A stretch of 64,000 bases of DNA, from contig CAZQHK010000008.1 of the NCBI GenBank assembly GCA_964593455.1, forward strand, positions 1 through 64,000, in the 5' to 3' direction. Below the pieces are notes generated by a model. That model was given only the letters and a program-made list of their open reading frames with translations. It did not search any database and was not told the DNA's origin. Positions 15,515 to 24,291 of this stretch are shown here, piece after piece (positions within the stretch are counted from its first letter, which is position 1; each line of letters begins with the position of its first letter). Source of the DNA: CAZQHK01 sp964593455. Lineage in GTDB: Bacteria > Muiribacteriota > CAYSPT01. Made by a program: the position numbers and the translations under genes.

Positions 15515-16786
15515 TTACGGAGTCATAACCTCGACATCATACCAACCTCGAGATATAAGAGCCGGGAATGATTCCCCCTGGACAGTATGTATCTCCGCGA
15601 TCAGGGCGTTGCGAACAGATATCCAGCTTCCCTCAAATAGTTCCCCTCTGGCAGCTCCATGGGTTAGAACGAGCATTGATCCATCCGGCGGTCGGGTAGC
15701 GCGAGGATAGACATTCTCGAAGTCTCCAATAATGGCTCTGGATGGACTCAGCATACTCTCACTGTCTTCCAGCACTCTCGCCTCGAAATATTTCAGCTCC
15801 CCCCGAGGTATGACCAGCGCGTGTTTAAGTGAGTTGAGAGTTTGTGGCTGTAAAATAAAGAACGGGCAGAAAAGCACCGGTTTCCCCGTACATTCCAGGA
15901 CTACTTCACGGTTTAGCACTCTGATCCGGTGCTTGATCTTGGTATTCATTGGCTTGAATACACCGTGCCTGGTTCCTTCCACCAGGAAACTCCTGATAGC
16001 GTTGAGTTTCTTCTGATTTCCGTAGAACACCACATCGTAATCGTCCTTATCTTCTTCATCGCCGAACGAGGATGAACCGGTAGCTCCGAGATCATCAAGT
16101 TTCATCTGACCGAAGGAGGCGAAAGGTTTGGCCGGTCCGTTTTCCAAAAGCCAATTGGTTCCTCGCACTACGGGTTCGAACTTTCTGATGAACAGCATAT
16201 ATTTCAGGGCCCGTTTGGCAGGAAAATAAAAGAGAAAATTCTCTCTTCGGAATACCGGACACTGGGTAACTCCTTGTTGATGAAAAAAGAATTTTTTTAT
16301 GGGATTCCTGCTGTTTTGCTGATTAACAGTTATTCTTCTAACTTCTTCCAACTGGGCGCTGTAATCTTTGATTCCCCGGTCATTAGTTACAAAAGTGGTA
16401 GTTTTTACTTCCAACCCGAATAACTTTTCATGTTTCCTGCTCAAGTAGGGAAGTTGTCGGGAAGCGCGTGGATCATACGGGAATCTCAATGGATTGGCAC
16501 AGAGAATTTCACGGTTTTCCGGGTCCCGAAAAACACCTTCCAGGAAACAGAAAACTCCGTCGTACCGCATGTAATACTGTGTAACCTCGAGCGGAGTTTC
16601 ATCGGTAACCGGTTCGGCCAGAGCAAGGAAACGGTCGTTTTTCAAAAGAACCCCATACAGAGCTTTCCATCTGTCAAGGTAGGGAAGAAATGCCTGTTGT
16701 TTCTCTGGATCACTCAAAAGCGTATTCCAGAAATGATCTATATGTTGCTGGAGAAGCGCTTTCCTGGCATTATAATCGATTTCCAT
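15515..16786 (-). CDS. Nucleotidyltransferase-like protein of unknown function
   Basis: The product has about 423 residues with no membrane segment. At about residues 235-256 there is GATGSSSFGDEEDKDDYDVV, matching the GS-x(n)-DxD pattern of DNA polymerase beta-like nucleotidyltransferases, although the spacing is longer than usual. The N-terminal 200 residues and the C-terminal 150 are unrecognised. The ATG at 16786 is chosen because AAGGAG lies 8 nt before it; the ATG six codons earlier lacks one. It stands alone between two family-I repeats. A tRNA-, antibiotic- or protein-modifying nucleotidyltransferase are all possible; the assignment rests on one motif. Confidence 0.6.
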   Translation of the reverse strand: MEIDYNARKALLQQHIDHFWNTLLSDPEKQQAFLPYLDRWKALYGVLLKNDRFLALAEPVTDETPLEVTQYYMRYDGVFCFLEGVFRDPENREILCANPLRFPYDPRASRQLPYLSRKHEKLFGLEVKTTTFVTNDRGIKDYSAQLEEVRRITVNQQNSRNPIKKFFFHQQGVTQCPVFRRENFLFYFPAKRALKYMLFIRKFEPVVRGTNWLLENGPAKPFASFGQMKLDDLGATGSSSFGDEEDKDDYDVVFYGNQKKLNAIRSFLVEGTRHGVFKPMNTKIKHRIRVLNREVVLECTGKPVLFCPFFILQPQTLNSLKHALVIPRGELKYFEARVLEDSESMLSPSRAIIGDFENVYPRATRPPDGSMLVLTHGAARGELFEGSWISVRNALIAEIHTVQGESFPALISRGWYDVEVMTP

Positions 16787-16837
16787 TACTATGGCTCCTT
16801 TCATGTGGAGGCCTCCAGTTCATGGAATAGTATCATT

Positions 16838-16942
16838 TACCCGGATATTTCACAAGCCTTCCTCCATGGGGTACGGATCCACACACATCTATAGCGTTGC
16901 GCTTGGTCGCTATTTGCGGCTTCGCGTCTCTTGACGTGATGA
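16838..16942 (+). repeat. Decayed copy of family I element (copy G)
   Basis: The left arm TACCCGGATATTTCAC (about 16838-16853) and the following ACACACATCT...GCGTTGCGCTTGGTCG block match the same regions of copy B, but the core hairpin and the right arm are not recognisable. It lies in the 220-nt divergent gap between the nucleotidyltransferase-like gene and the aminotransferase gene. Confidence 0.55.
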
Positions 16943-17007
16943 CTCTTCTGGTGTAAGAAGTTTATGGTAAATGAATCATGCAGGTATAGAAAGCAGAGTA
17001 TGTAACT

Positions 17008-18231
17008 TTGTGTTTGGAACAAAAAGCTCCGTCTCTATCTGAACGGGCTATTGAGTTTCCTGCTTCTCCTATCCGGGTATTGGTTCCTTTGGCCGAAGAA
17101 GCGGCGAAAAGAGGAATTCATATATACCGGGTTAATATAGGACAACCGGATCTTTTTACTCCCGCTCCGATCATGGAACAGATCCATAGTTTCAGCAGGA
17201 AGGTTTTATCCTACTCTCCTTCCCAGGGGGAACCGGAGCTTCTGGAGGCTTTTCAGGCCTATTACCATAATCTCGGTTTTCAACTGACCCGGGAAAATAT
17301 AATGATTACTACGGGCGGTTCCGAAGCGATTGTGTTTGCTTTTCAAGTAGTCGCAGAGCCGGGAGATGAGATAGTCGTTCCAGAACCCTGTTACCCGAAT
17401 TACCTGGGATTTGCCAGCATGAGTGACATTCGGCTCATACCCGTGCCGACCTCCATTGATACCGGTTTCCATCTTCCCTCGGAATCCGCTATCGAGGCTC
17501 TTGTATCGCCGAGAACGAAGGCGTTCATCATCTGTAATCCGAACAATCCAACAGGAACAGTCTACCGCCGGGAAGAGTTGCAAATGGTTGCCCGTATCGC
17601 ACGGAAACATGACCTGTTCGTACTGTCTGATGAAGTGTACCGTGAATTTGTCTATGATGGAGCGATCCACCACAGCCTTCTTTCGTTTCCCGGACTGTCT
17701 GACAGGGCTATCATCCTGGACAGCACTTCAAAAAGGTTTAGTGCCTGCGGCGCAAGGATCGGAGCGCTTATTACCTATCGAGAAGATGTTATCGAAGCTG
17801 CCGTCAAGTATGGTCAGGCACGGCTTTCTTCCCCGCAGGTAGCGCAGCAGGCGGTAGCGTCCGCGCTGACTATGCCGGCCTCATATTACCGGGACCTTGT
17901 CTCTGAGTATAAACAAAGGAGAGATGTGGTTTATCAGGCGCTTTCAACCATACCGGGAGTCACGTGTTCCTGCCCGGAGGGAGCGTTCTATCTTATCGTC
18001 TCTCTTCCCGTGGATAATTCCGAATCTTTCGCCCGCTGGCTGCTTTCGGAGTTCGAGGACAACGGTGAGACGGTAATGCTGGCACCGGGACAAGGATTCT
18101 ATGTAACCCCGGGCAGAGGGACGCGCGAGATCAGGATTGCGTTTGTTCTTGACACTAAACAGATGAAGCGGGCGATGTCGATTCTGAGAGTTGCTTTGAA
18201 GAAATACCCGGGGTGTGACCGCTCCGCATAG
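17008..18231 (+). CDS. PLP-dependent aminotransferase, class I/II
   Basis: The 407-residue fold-type I aminotransferase shows YRVNIGQPDLFTP, TTGGSEAI, NPNNPTGTVY (Asn contacting PLP), SDEVYREFVY (Asp and Tyr contacting PLP) and Schiff-base Lys242 in STSKRFSACGARIG, with the C-terminal Arg in the REIRIAF block. It resembles aspartate/aromatic aminotransferases of the AspC/PatA type. The start is uncertain: TTG 17008 keeps the family N-terminus, but no strong RBS is seen. The amino donor cannot be set from sequence. Confidence 0.88.
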   Translation: MCLEQKAPSLSERAIEFPASPIRVLVPLAEEAAKRGIHIYRVNIGQPDLFTPAPIMEQIHSFSRKVLSYSPSQGEPELLEAFQAYYHNLGFQLTRENIMITTGGSEAIVFAFQVVAEPGDEIVVPEPCYPNYLGFASMSDIRLIPVPTSIDTGFHLPSESAIEALVSPRTKAFIICNPNNPTGTVYRREELQMVARIARKHDLFVLSDEVYREFVYDGAIHHSLLSFPGLSDRAIILDSTSKRFSACGARIGALITYREDVIEAAVKYGQARLSSPQVAQQAVASALTMPASYYRDLVSEYKQRRDVVYQALSTIPGVTCSCPEGAFYLIVSLPVDNSESFARWLLSEFEDNGETVMLAPGQGFYVTPGRGTREIRIAFVLDTKQMKRAMSILRVALKKYPGCDRSA

Positions 18232-18242
18232 AGGAACGCAGA

Positions 18243-18575
18243 TCAAACTTCAAACGTAACGGCTTCGTCCACCGTATCGAAAACATCAAATAATTCTATC
18301 AGTTTGGTTATGGCCAGGATCTCCAGCAGATCGGGTTCAACACAGGTCAGTCTGATCCAACCATTTTTCTGATCGAGGTCTCTTTTAAGAGCGCACAGGA
18401 CACTCTGGCCCATACTGGTAATATAGGAAACTTCCTTCAAATTGAGCACAATATTGATTTTGCCTTGTCCTATCAGGGAGTCCATGTCTTCTCTGAATGT
18501 GGTAACAGTTGATTCGAAAAGATTGTAGTCAAGATTTATAATAACGATACCGTCGCGTTCGTATTCATTTAGCAA
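18243..18575 (-). CDS. STAS-domain anti-sigma factor antagonist-like protein
   Basis: The 110-residue protein is a single STAS domain: a beta strand pair (GIVIINLDYNLFESTV), NIVLNLKEVSYITSMGQSVL with a Ser in the position phosphorylated in SpoIIAA (usually DSSGLG), and a C-terminal helix pair. TTG 18575 is the start, after GGAGGAGG. No anti-sigma kinase or sigma factor is adjacent. The Asp before the Ser is replaced (YITS), so phospho-switching is plausible but not certain. It converges on the aminotransferase gene with 11 nt between stops. Confidence 0.8.
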   Translation of the reverse strand: MLNEYERDGIVIINLDYNLFESTVTTFREDMDSLIGQGKINIVLNLKEVSYITSMGQSVLCALKRDLDQKNGWIRLTCVEPDLLEILAITKLIELFDVFDTVDEAVTFEV

Positions 18576-18678
18576 ACGATATGCCCTCCTCCCACGCCGG
18601 GAAAGGTCTTAGCAAGTTTATAATATCATACTTTCCGATAGACCGTCAAAGCGAATAGACGTCCGTCAATCAAACGCG

Positions 18679-18707
18679 TTGGTATGAAAAAGAGCTGGTG
18701 TTATAAT
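18679..18707 (+). promoter_or_regulatory. Candidate extended -10 promoter of the YkgJ-like gene
   Basis: TTGGTA (18679-18684), a 17-nt spacer, and TATAAT (18702-18707) preceded by TGT (extended -10). It overlaps the longest possible start (18684), which argues that translation begins downstream. Confidence 0.5.
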
Positions 18708-18716
18708 GCGCGTGAT

Positions 18717-19319
18717 ATGTATCTTCATTCAAAATACAGTTTTCGGAACCGGGGGGCTTTTCCAACAGCTACTCAAAACAGGTTGGAGAATGTTTATTCG
18801 GAAATGCCTGATGTACAGTGCAATTTGTGCGGCGAGTGCTGTTACACGGTTCCCGTGTTTTTTTCTGAATATATTTTCATGGTTGACTACATATACACCA
18901 GAATCCCCAACAGCCTGCGTCAGCAGCTCATGTATCGGGGACAAAACTACCATGCCCGATGGGATGATGCCACAAAGCATTTCAGATGCTCCTTCTTTTC
19001 TGAAGCAAACGGATTATGCTTGATATATCCGGCCAGACCATACATTTGCAGGTTGTATGGGCACCAGGTTCATGGCACGTCTGAGAAAGGATGTTCCCGT
19101 ACCAAACAACAACCAATCTCTCAAGAGAATGTGGATAAAGGTTTCAGGTTATTGTCCAGGATGTCGCGTCCGTTTGCTCAACCGTTTCCTGTCGAGTTCT
19201 GGATTCATCTCAGTAGCTCCGGGTTGGCTGAGACTCTCAACTTGTTCAAGAGAGATTCCCGTTTTATGAAAGTCATGATATCAGCGGAGATGCTTGCCAA
19301 CCGTCTGTCTCTCAGCTGA
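18717..19319 (+). CDS. YkgJ-family cysteine-cluster protein (putative Zn/Fe chelator)
   Basis: The protein of about 200 residues has the family cysteine signature CNLCGECC near the N-terminus, then CSFF....GLCLIYPARPYICRLYGHQ and a later Cys (GCSR). In this family these residues are predicted to bind a zinc or iron-sulfur centre. The function is not established. I use ATG 18717 because a strong promoter covers 18679-18707, so the ATG at 18684 would precede the transcript start. Translation could start further on, near MPDVQCNLCGE. A family-I repeat follows about 60 nt after the stop. Confidence 0.7.
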   Translation: MYLHSKYSFRNRGAFPTATQNRLENVYSEMPDVQCNLCGECCYTVPVFFSEYIFMVDYIYTRIPNSLRQQLMYRGQNYHARWDDATKHFRCSFFSEANGLCLIYPARPYICRLYGHQVHGTSEKGCSRTKQQPISQENVDKGFRLLSRMSRPFAQPFPVEFWIHLSSSGLAETLNLFKRDSRFMKVMISAEMLANRLSLS

Positions 19320-19380
19320 TTTTTACTCGTCGCATACACTTTCATGTCAATTCCTTGCCACCCGTGCCGATAGGTACTGT

Positions 19381-19565
19381 AGCCCGCATATTTCACCAGT
19401 GTGCCTACTGCGGTCACGAATTCACACGCATCTTCTGCGTTACGCTCGGTCGCCTGTCCTCGACGTATCGCAACGGATACGCCTGCGGAAGGCTTGGTCG
19501 CATGCCTTGAAGCTACGCATGAAACATCGCGACCTCGTGACGGCAACTCGTGAAATATGCGGGCT
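19381..19565 (+). repeat. Family I element, copy B (185 nt)
   Basis: Perfect 16-nt inverted arms AGCCCGCATATTTCAC (19381-19396) and GTGAAATATGCGGGCT (19550-19565). The core has GCGTTACGCTCGGTCG, the hairpin CGTATC/GATACG, and GCTTGGTCGCATGCCTTGAA. This is the cleanest copy together with F; the two are nearly identical over most of their length although about 41 kb apart and in opposite orientation. It sits between two co-directional genes and occupies most of the 290-nt gap. Confidence 0.9.
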
Positions 19566-19609
19566 AGCCCAAACGGTATGTTCAATCTGTCGCGATATCA
19601 GGAGTTAGT

Positions 19610-20692
19610 ATGAATAATATCATTTGTCCTAAAATTTTTATGATAGCTTGTATGTCAGTGTTTCTGTTCCTCGTCGCTATCGCTCCCACACACGCTTTCC
19701 TTGATGAATGGGAAGAATCCTGGGAAGATGTGAATAACGGTTTCTGGATATTTGGTGATGTAAGCAACAAGGAAAAATCCGTGGTCAATGATTACTTGAA
19801 GATAACACGTAGTCTTTCACCTGTCTTCCAACTGGTGCTTGAAAGCACCCTCATGCGAATGGAATTGAAACAACCAAACGGTTTCTCTATGGGACCGTCA
19901 TTTTTGAAAATCGGTGATTTCAACGATATTTTTGTTGGTCCTTTCCTTTCATATGACCGCCCGGACAATGGACGATGGTATCTGTACAGCTTCATCGATA
20001 ATATGATTGAAGACGACACCGATATCCAGAGCTGGTTTTTGAGAGGAATACAGCCGCTTGGGGCGCGTGGACGGTTTGTCCTGGAATCGTTTCAAAAAGA
20101 GCAAGAAAAGAATTACTCGCTTCCATATCTTCTTTCCAGCTATCGTGAAGAGGGTATGGTAGAACAACTGATATTCCGCTTGTACTACCAGTTGGATGGC
20201 CGGCACAGGGTCGTCTTAAGAACGATGAAAGAACGGTCGTCAACAAGCGCTCTCTGGGTCGATGAACCGGACCGCAACCAGATTGATCATGTACGAAATT
20301 GGATGTTTGAGCCTTCGGTGATAAGAAAGATAAGCAGATTTTCATCGCTCAAATTTACCTATAAAGATACACTTGACCGGAAAATAACCAACCGTCCCGG
20401 TGGGGCAACTCAGGTACCAGCACAGTTCCGGATTGATCACAGAACGAAGCGATACCTTCTGGAGTTTGAACATGTCAGGACCCCGTCTCTTATCTTTACC
20501 GGAGGTATTGGAGTCGAAGTAAAACATGATTTATACCGGTCTCTCAACGCCGCCGACCGCCATCTCAGCAACCGTGTCGGTGTGACTGTGTTTGGGTGTG
20601 AAATTGTTTTTCTCGATCAGACAAAGATTCGTCTGACAGCAACATCGGATGCCGATCAACGTATTGATATCGATGTCATGACGCTGTTTTAG
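19610..20692 (+). CDS. Exported protein of unknown function, probable outer-membrane beta-barrel
   Basis: The 360-residue product has a signal peptide (FMIACMSVFLFLVAIAPTHA). The mature part alternates polar and hydrophobic residues (for example FMIGDFNDIFVGPF-like strands, FRIDHRTKRYLLEFEHV, FTGGIGVEVKHDLY) and ends in MTLF, a terminal Phe typical of outer-membrane barrels. RBS AGGAGT precedes ATG 19610. I do not recognise the family. It is flanked by copy B upstream and an NTP_transf_5 gene downstream. Confidence 0.65.
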   Translation: MNNIICPKIFMIACMSVFLFLVAIAPTHAFLDEWEESWEDVNNGFWIFGDVSNKEKSVVNDYLKITRSLSPVFQLVLESTLMRMELKQPNGFSMGPSFLKIGDFNDIFVGPFLSYDRPDNGRWYLYSFIDNMIEDDTDIQSWFLRGIQPLGARGRFVLESFQKEQEKNYSLPYLLSSYREEGMVEQLIFRLYYQLDGRHRVVLRTMKERSSTSALWVDEPDRNQIDHVRNWMFEPSVIRKISRFSSLKFTYKDTLDRKITNRPGGATQVPAQFRIDHRTKRYLLEFEHVRTPSLIFTGGIGVEVKHDLYRSLNAADRHLSNRVGVTVFGCEIVFLDQTKIRLTATSDADQRIDIDVMTLF

Positions 20693-20782
20693 TCACGGCT
20701 ACGTCTCCGCTCTTTTTTCTTCGAACATCTTGCAACTATGTCTGACTTCTCCCGGATACTTCAAGTCAGGTAAAATGATAGT

Positions 20783-21931
20783 ATGAAACAACAACCGGTT
20801 TCCGGACTCAATCTTTCGCTTCGGTTTCTCGACAGTTGTGTATCCAGGTACCTCGATGGTGTGTTTCCGCCTGTCGAGCAGCCGGGAACACCTGGTGAGT
20901 GGCAAAAGATAGCGATCCTTGCCAGGCAAAACGGTCTTACTCCACTCATAGGATATATGATAAATCAGGGAGTGCCTGAGCTGGATAGCTTGCCGGAGCG
21001 TATCATTGAAACCTTTCTACGAGATTATAAAGAGTCAACGATACGAAATGTAACCATCATGGATCAGGCCGAGAGAACATTGTCCTTATTCCGGTTGCAG
21101 GGAATAAAAGCTTTCCTGGTTAAAGGTGGAGCTATTCTTGAAACCATATACCGGGATACCCCCGGTATTAGGCCGGTTACCGACATTGATATCGTCGTGG
21201 CCGCGGATGATTTTGAGAGAGCGGCATCAGTTCTCTCGGAAACCGGGGCTAGTGCTCGTGGATTCCGGCCGCCGAATCATCAACTAATGGTATGGAGTAA
21301 TTCCAGGAATGTACCGGTGGACCTGCATGGTTGTTTCTTTCAGACGCGTCTTCCTCTTGGAAGAGCAGGTTTCCGGCTTCCGGAAAAACTGTTTTCCCGC
21401 CATTCTGAGGGATTCACCGGGCGACTGGGGCGGCCCCAGCATCTTTTCTACCTGGTTTATCATGCCTTACAGCATTCGTTGTCCAGGCTGATCTGGTGGA
21501 TGGATATCATATCGGTTATCAGGCAATGCTCAAAAAAGGATATGGCAGTTTTTGAAGATATTCTCACTGAAAGTGCTGTTAATAAAGTTTTTTCATCGCT
21601 ACTATGGGTAATGAAAAGACGATTGGGGGTGTCGATCCCGGAGAATATAAGTTGCCTGTCACCTGACATTGGAATCTCCGGGCGTCTGGCACTGGCCAGA
21701 ACGCTCCAGGGAAGATATCCACGTCGGTTGAATCTGCTACTTTATCTGGCTTGTCTTCCTTCGAGTTTTGACAAGATACAGTTCCTGAAAGCTTCCTTGT
21801 TTCCCGCTGCTGCTACCCTTGCGGGCACGTATCCGGAGAGCAACCGAAGAGCAAAACAGCTTCACCACCTGGAGCATGTATTCAGATTTATGAAAGAATT
21901 GCTGGATATGGTTTTCAGTATGCCTACATAG
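20783..21931 (+). CDS. Uncharacterised nucleotidyltransferase (NTP_transf_5-like)
   Basis: The 382-residue protein matches the NTP_transf_5 pattern: GIKAFLVKGGAILETIY followed by RPVTDIDIVVAADD (DxD metal site of a polymerase-beta fold), then VPVDLHGCFF and a helical C-terminal half (QHLFYLVYHALQHS). Members often sit in polysaccharide or peptide-maturation clusters, but this one has no such context. Its 3' end overlaps the htpX end by 8 nt (convergent). The substrate is unknown. Confidence 0.75.
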   Translation: MKQQPVSGLNLSLRFLDSCVSRYLDGVFPPVEQPGTPGEWQKIAILARQNGLTPLIGYMINQGVPELDSLPERIIETFLRDYKESTIRNVTIMDQAERTLSLFRLQGIKAFLVKGGAILETIYRDTPGIRPVTDIDIVVAADDFERAASVLSETGASARGFRPPNHQLMVWSNSRNVPVDLHGCFFQTRLPLGRAGFRLPEKLFSRHSEGFTGRLGRPQHLFYLVYHALQHSLSRLIWWMDIISVIRQCSKKDMAVFEDILTESAVNKVFSSLLWVMKRRLGVSIPENISCLSPDIGISGRLALARTLQGRYPRRLNLLLYLACLPSSFDKIQFLKASLFPAAATLAGTYPESNRRAKQLHHLEHVFRFMKELLDMVFSMPT

Positions 21932-22808
21932 CCTCCAGAGCGGTGATCCTGGCCTGCAAAGGGGGATGGGTTGAAAATAATTTGGACAGCCCTTTCCCCT
22001 TGAACGGATTGACCGTGAATAGATGGGCGGTGGCCTGGCTGGCTTTCACTACCGGGGTTTTCTCATCGGCTAATTTTTTTAGAGCGCTGGCCAAACCCGG
22101 AGGATACCGGGTGAGCGCGGCCCCGGTAGCGTCGGCCATATACTCGCGTTTCCTGGATATGGCCAACCGTATGAACTGGGCGGCGATAGGAGCCAGTATC
22201 ATCAAAACAAGGCCGGCTATCATTAAAACCACCTGGACTTGTCCACCGCCGCGCGAGGAGCGTCGACTGCCGCCGTAAAACATCATCCTCCGCATAATGT
22301 CGCTCATGATCACCACGGCTCCGCACAATACTGCTGCCAGGCTGCCTACCAGGATGTCATAGTTTTTGATGTGTGCCATTTCATGTGCCACAACTCCCTC
22401 TAGCTCTACCCGGTTAAGCTTGGCCAGCAGGCCTGTCGTAATGGCGATAACGCCGTGCTCGGGATTTCTACCGGTGGCAAAAGCGTTAGGGGACATGTCA
22501 TTGATGATATATACCCTGGGCGGAGGCAGCCCCGCTGCCAGGGCAAGCCCTTCAACGGTGTGAAACAGGTGCGGATAGTCTCGCTTTCTAAGCGGCCGCG
22601 CGCCGCTGAGTCCGAGAATGATTTTATCGCTATAATAGTAGCTGGTGAAGACTGAGGCACTCGAGATGATAAAGGCGATGAGAGCTCCCATCTGATAACC
22701 GACGCCGGACATCTCTCCAAATACATACCCGCACGCAAGTAACAGCAAAACAAAGAAAAAAATCAGGAAAAACGATTTGCGCTGATTGCTGTATATCGCG
22801 TCAAACAT
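21924..22808 (-). CDS. htpX: M48 zinc metalloprotease, HtpX-type
   Basis: The 294-residue membrane metalloprotease has two N-terminal transmembrane helices, the zinc motif VVAHEMAHIKN and the second ligand region KREYMADATGAALT, with two more helices between. HtpX degrades misfolded membrane proteins in the cytoplasmic membrane. It is directly downstream of lemA (12 nt), the widely conserved lemA-htpX pairing, so the two are an operon on the minus strand. Confidence 0.93.
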   Translation of the reverse strand: MFDAIYSNQRKSFFLIFFFVLLLLACGYVFGEMSGVGYQMGALIAFIISSASVFTSYYYSDKIILGLSGARPLRKRDYPHLFHTVEGLALAAGLPPPRVYIINDMSPNAFATGRNPEHGVIAITTGLLAKLNRVELEGVVAHEMAHIKNYDILVGSLAAVLCGAVVIMSDIMRRMMFYGGSRRSSRGGGQVQVVLMIAGLVLMILAPIAAQFIRLAISRKREYMADATGAALTRYPPGLASALKKLADEKTPVVKASQATAHLFTVNPFKGKGLSKLFSTHPPLQARITALEAM

Positions 22809-22820
22809 CCTGTGCCGCCT

Positions 22821-23372
22821 CTAGAACTTGACCTTGACCGCTTCTCTTTCTTCAGGATTCTCGATTTCGAAGTAGTCATGTTCTTTGAAACCAAAAGCTC
22901 CCGCCAGCATGTTAGCTGGGAACTTTTGGATGGTGGTGTTGAAGGTCATGACCGAGTCGTTATAGTGTTGGCGGGAATAAGCTATTTTAGACTCGGTGCC
23001 GGACAGTTCTTCCTGCAGCAGAAGAAAGTTCTCGTTGGCTTTTAAATCGGGGTAGTTCTCTGACACGGCGAAGAGACTTTTAAGGGCACCGGTGAGCATA
23101 TTTTCCGCCTGACCCTGTTCGGAGACGGTACCGGCGTTGATTGCCTGTGCCCGAGCTTTAGTGACATTTTCAAATACTTCCTTCTCATGCTTGGCATAGC
23201 CCTTAGCGGTTTCCACCAGGTTGGGAATTAGATCATACCGTCTCTTGAGCTGCACGTCTATCTGGTGCCAGGCATTATCAGTCCGGTTGTTGAGCGTTAC
23301 CATCCGGTTGTAGAGGCCGATCACAACTATGGCTATGAGAGCAACAATACCGATCAGAATCCAGAGCCCCAT
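22821..23372 (-). CDS. lemA: LemA family protein
   Basis: The 183-residue protein has one N-terminal transmembrane helix (LWILIGIVALIAIVVIGLY), then the coiled-coil LemA core: YNRMVTLNNRTDNAWHQIDVQLKRR (in part), YDLIPNLVETAKGYAKHE, and TESKIAYSRQHYNDSV. The conserved C-terminal FPANMLAGAFGFKEHDYFE is present. The biochemical role is not established; it commonly accompanies HtpX-type proteases, as here. Confidence 0.93.
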   Translation of the reverse strand: MGLWILIGIVALIAIVVIGLYNRMVTLNNRTDNAWHQIDVQLKRRYDLIPNLVETAKGYAKHEKEVFENVTKARAQAINAGTVSEQGQAENMLTGALKSLFAVSENYPDLKANENFLLLQEELSGTESKIAYSRQHYNDSVMTFNTTIQKFPANMLAGAFGFKEHDYFEIENPEEREAVKVKF

Positions 23373-23503
23373 GCTATTCCTCCTTCTTCAACCTTACTTT
23401 CCACGCTACTTGCTTGAGGGTGGGACCACCCGGCCTCCGCTATGGCACCTTGTTTGCACATACGCTGTACCGGACGGGATAAGCCTCCACAGGGTCAATA
23501 ATC

Positions 23504-23824
23504 TCAATTCAAAAGGTTGTCGATTTTCGACTTGAGCGTGTCTTTGGTATTTGCCCCCATAATTTTTTCCACAGTTTCACCGTTTTTGAAAAAGATGAGT
23601 GTGGGAATCGACATAATCCCGTACTTGGCGGCAGTAGTGGGGTTTTCATCGACATTGAGTTTTCCTATTGTCACTTTTCCGGCATATTCTTTAGCCAACT
23701 CCTCTATAACCGGTCCCATCATCTGGCATGGACCGCACCAGGGAGCCCAGAAATCAACCAGTACCAGCCCGCTTGCTTTCAAAACCTCGGGCTCGAAGTT
23801 TCCGTCAGTGAAAGTGGTTTCCAT
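23504..23824 (-). CDS. trxA: Thioredoxin
   Basis: The 106-residue thioredoxin has the active site WAPWCGPCQM, the cis-Pro segment SIPTLIFFKNG and standard length. It reduces protein disulfides in the cytoplasm. It lies 131 nt upstream of lemA on the same strand. That gap contains a short GGGTGG/CCACCC inverted repeat near 23420 but nothing else I recognise. A family-I element begins 39 nt upstream of its start. Confidence 0.96.
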   Translation of the reverse strand: METTFTDGNFEPEVLKASGLVLVDFWAPWCGPCQMMGPVIEELAKEYAGKVTIGKLNVDENPTTAAKYGIMSIPTLIFFKNGETVEKIMGANTKDTLKSKIDNLLN

Positions 23825-23862
23825 GAAAAGCCCTCCTTACCGGAATGGTCTGACTCGTTTTA

Positions 23863-24225
23863 AACCCGGAAAATGCAGTAACCTTCTACATCAGGCGAAG
23901 CCATCCTGGCTTCACCCCCTTCGGGCGCCACTTCGTGTCGTCCAGTTTTGCTTCCTGCAAAACAGTGCGGCTCGAAAACATCCACAGCTACAGTGTTACG
24001 CTCGGTCTGCCATCCTCGCTGTAATAGCAATTACACCTCCGGGCTTTCTGACGCTGCGCTCTCCTGCTTCGCTTGAAAGCGGGGTTTGCCATCCTGGGCA
24101 AACCCGTTCGCCGGGAAAACACTCCACCGGACTGTTTTCTGTTTCCGGCTCACCTTCGGTCGCGTGCCTTGTATCTGAGGCTGTTTTCGTCGCCTCGTGA
24201 CGAAGCCAACTGCATTTTCCGAGTT
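23863..24225 (+). repeat. Family I element, copy D, expanded to 363 nt by a hairpin string
   Basis: The arms AACCCGGAAAATGCAGT (23863-23879) and ACTGCATTTTCCGAGTT (24209-24225) pair at 16 of 17 positions but differ in sequence from all other copies. The core keeps GTGTTACGCTCGGTC and a re-paired hairpin TGTAAT/ATTACA. Extra hairpins include GAAGCC/GGCTTC, GTTTTGC/GCAAAAC and GGGTTTGCC/GGCAAACCC. Part of the extra sequence is shared with the element at 32560. It occupies the space upstream of trxA. Confidence 0.75.
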
Positions 24226-24291
24226 AACGGCTTATAATCAAGGGAAACTATAACATTTACGGCAATTAGATTCAAGGTGTTGACACCTTTT

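Noticed and set aside
23517..24200. Long open frame over copy D, with peptide similarity to frames at 32560-32787
   Set aside because: The similarity comes from the shared hairpin repeat DNA; there is no RBS and codon use is unlike neighbouring genes. The frames at 19294-19608, 24277-24459 and 60490-60696 are repeat shadows of the same kind.
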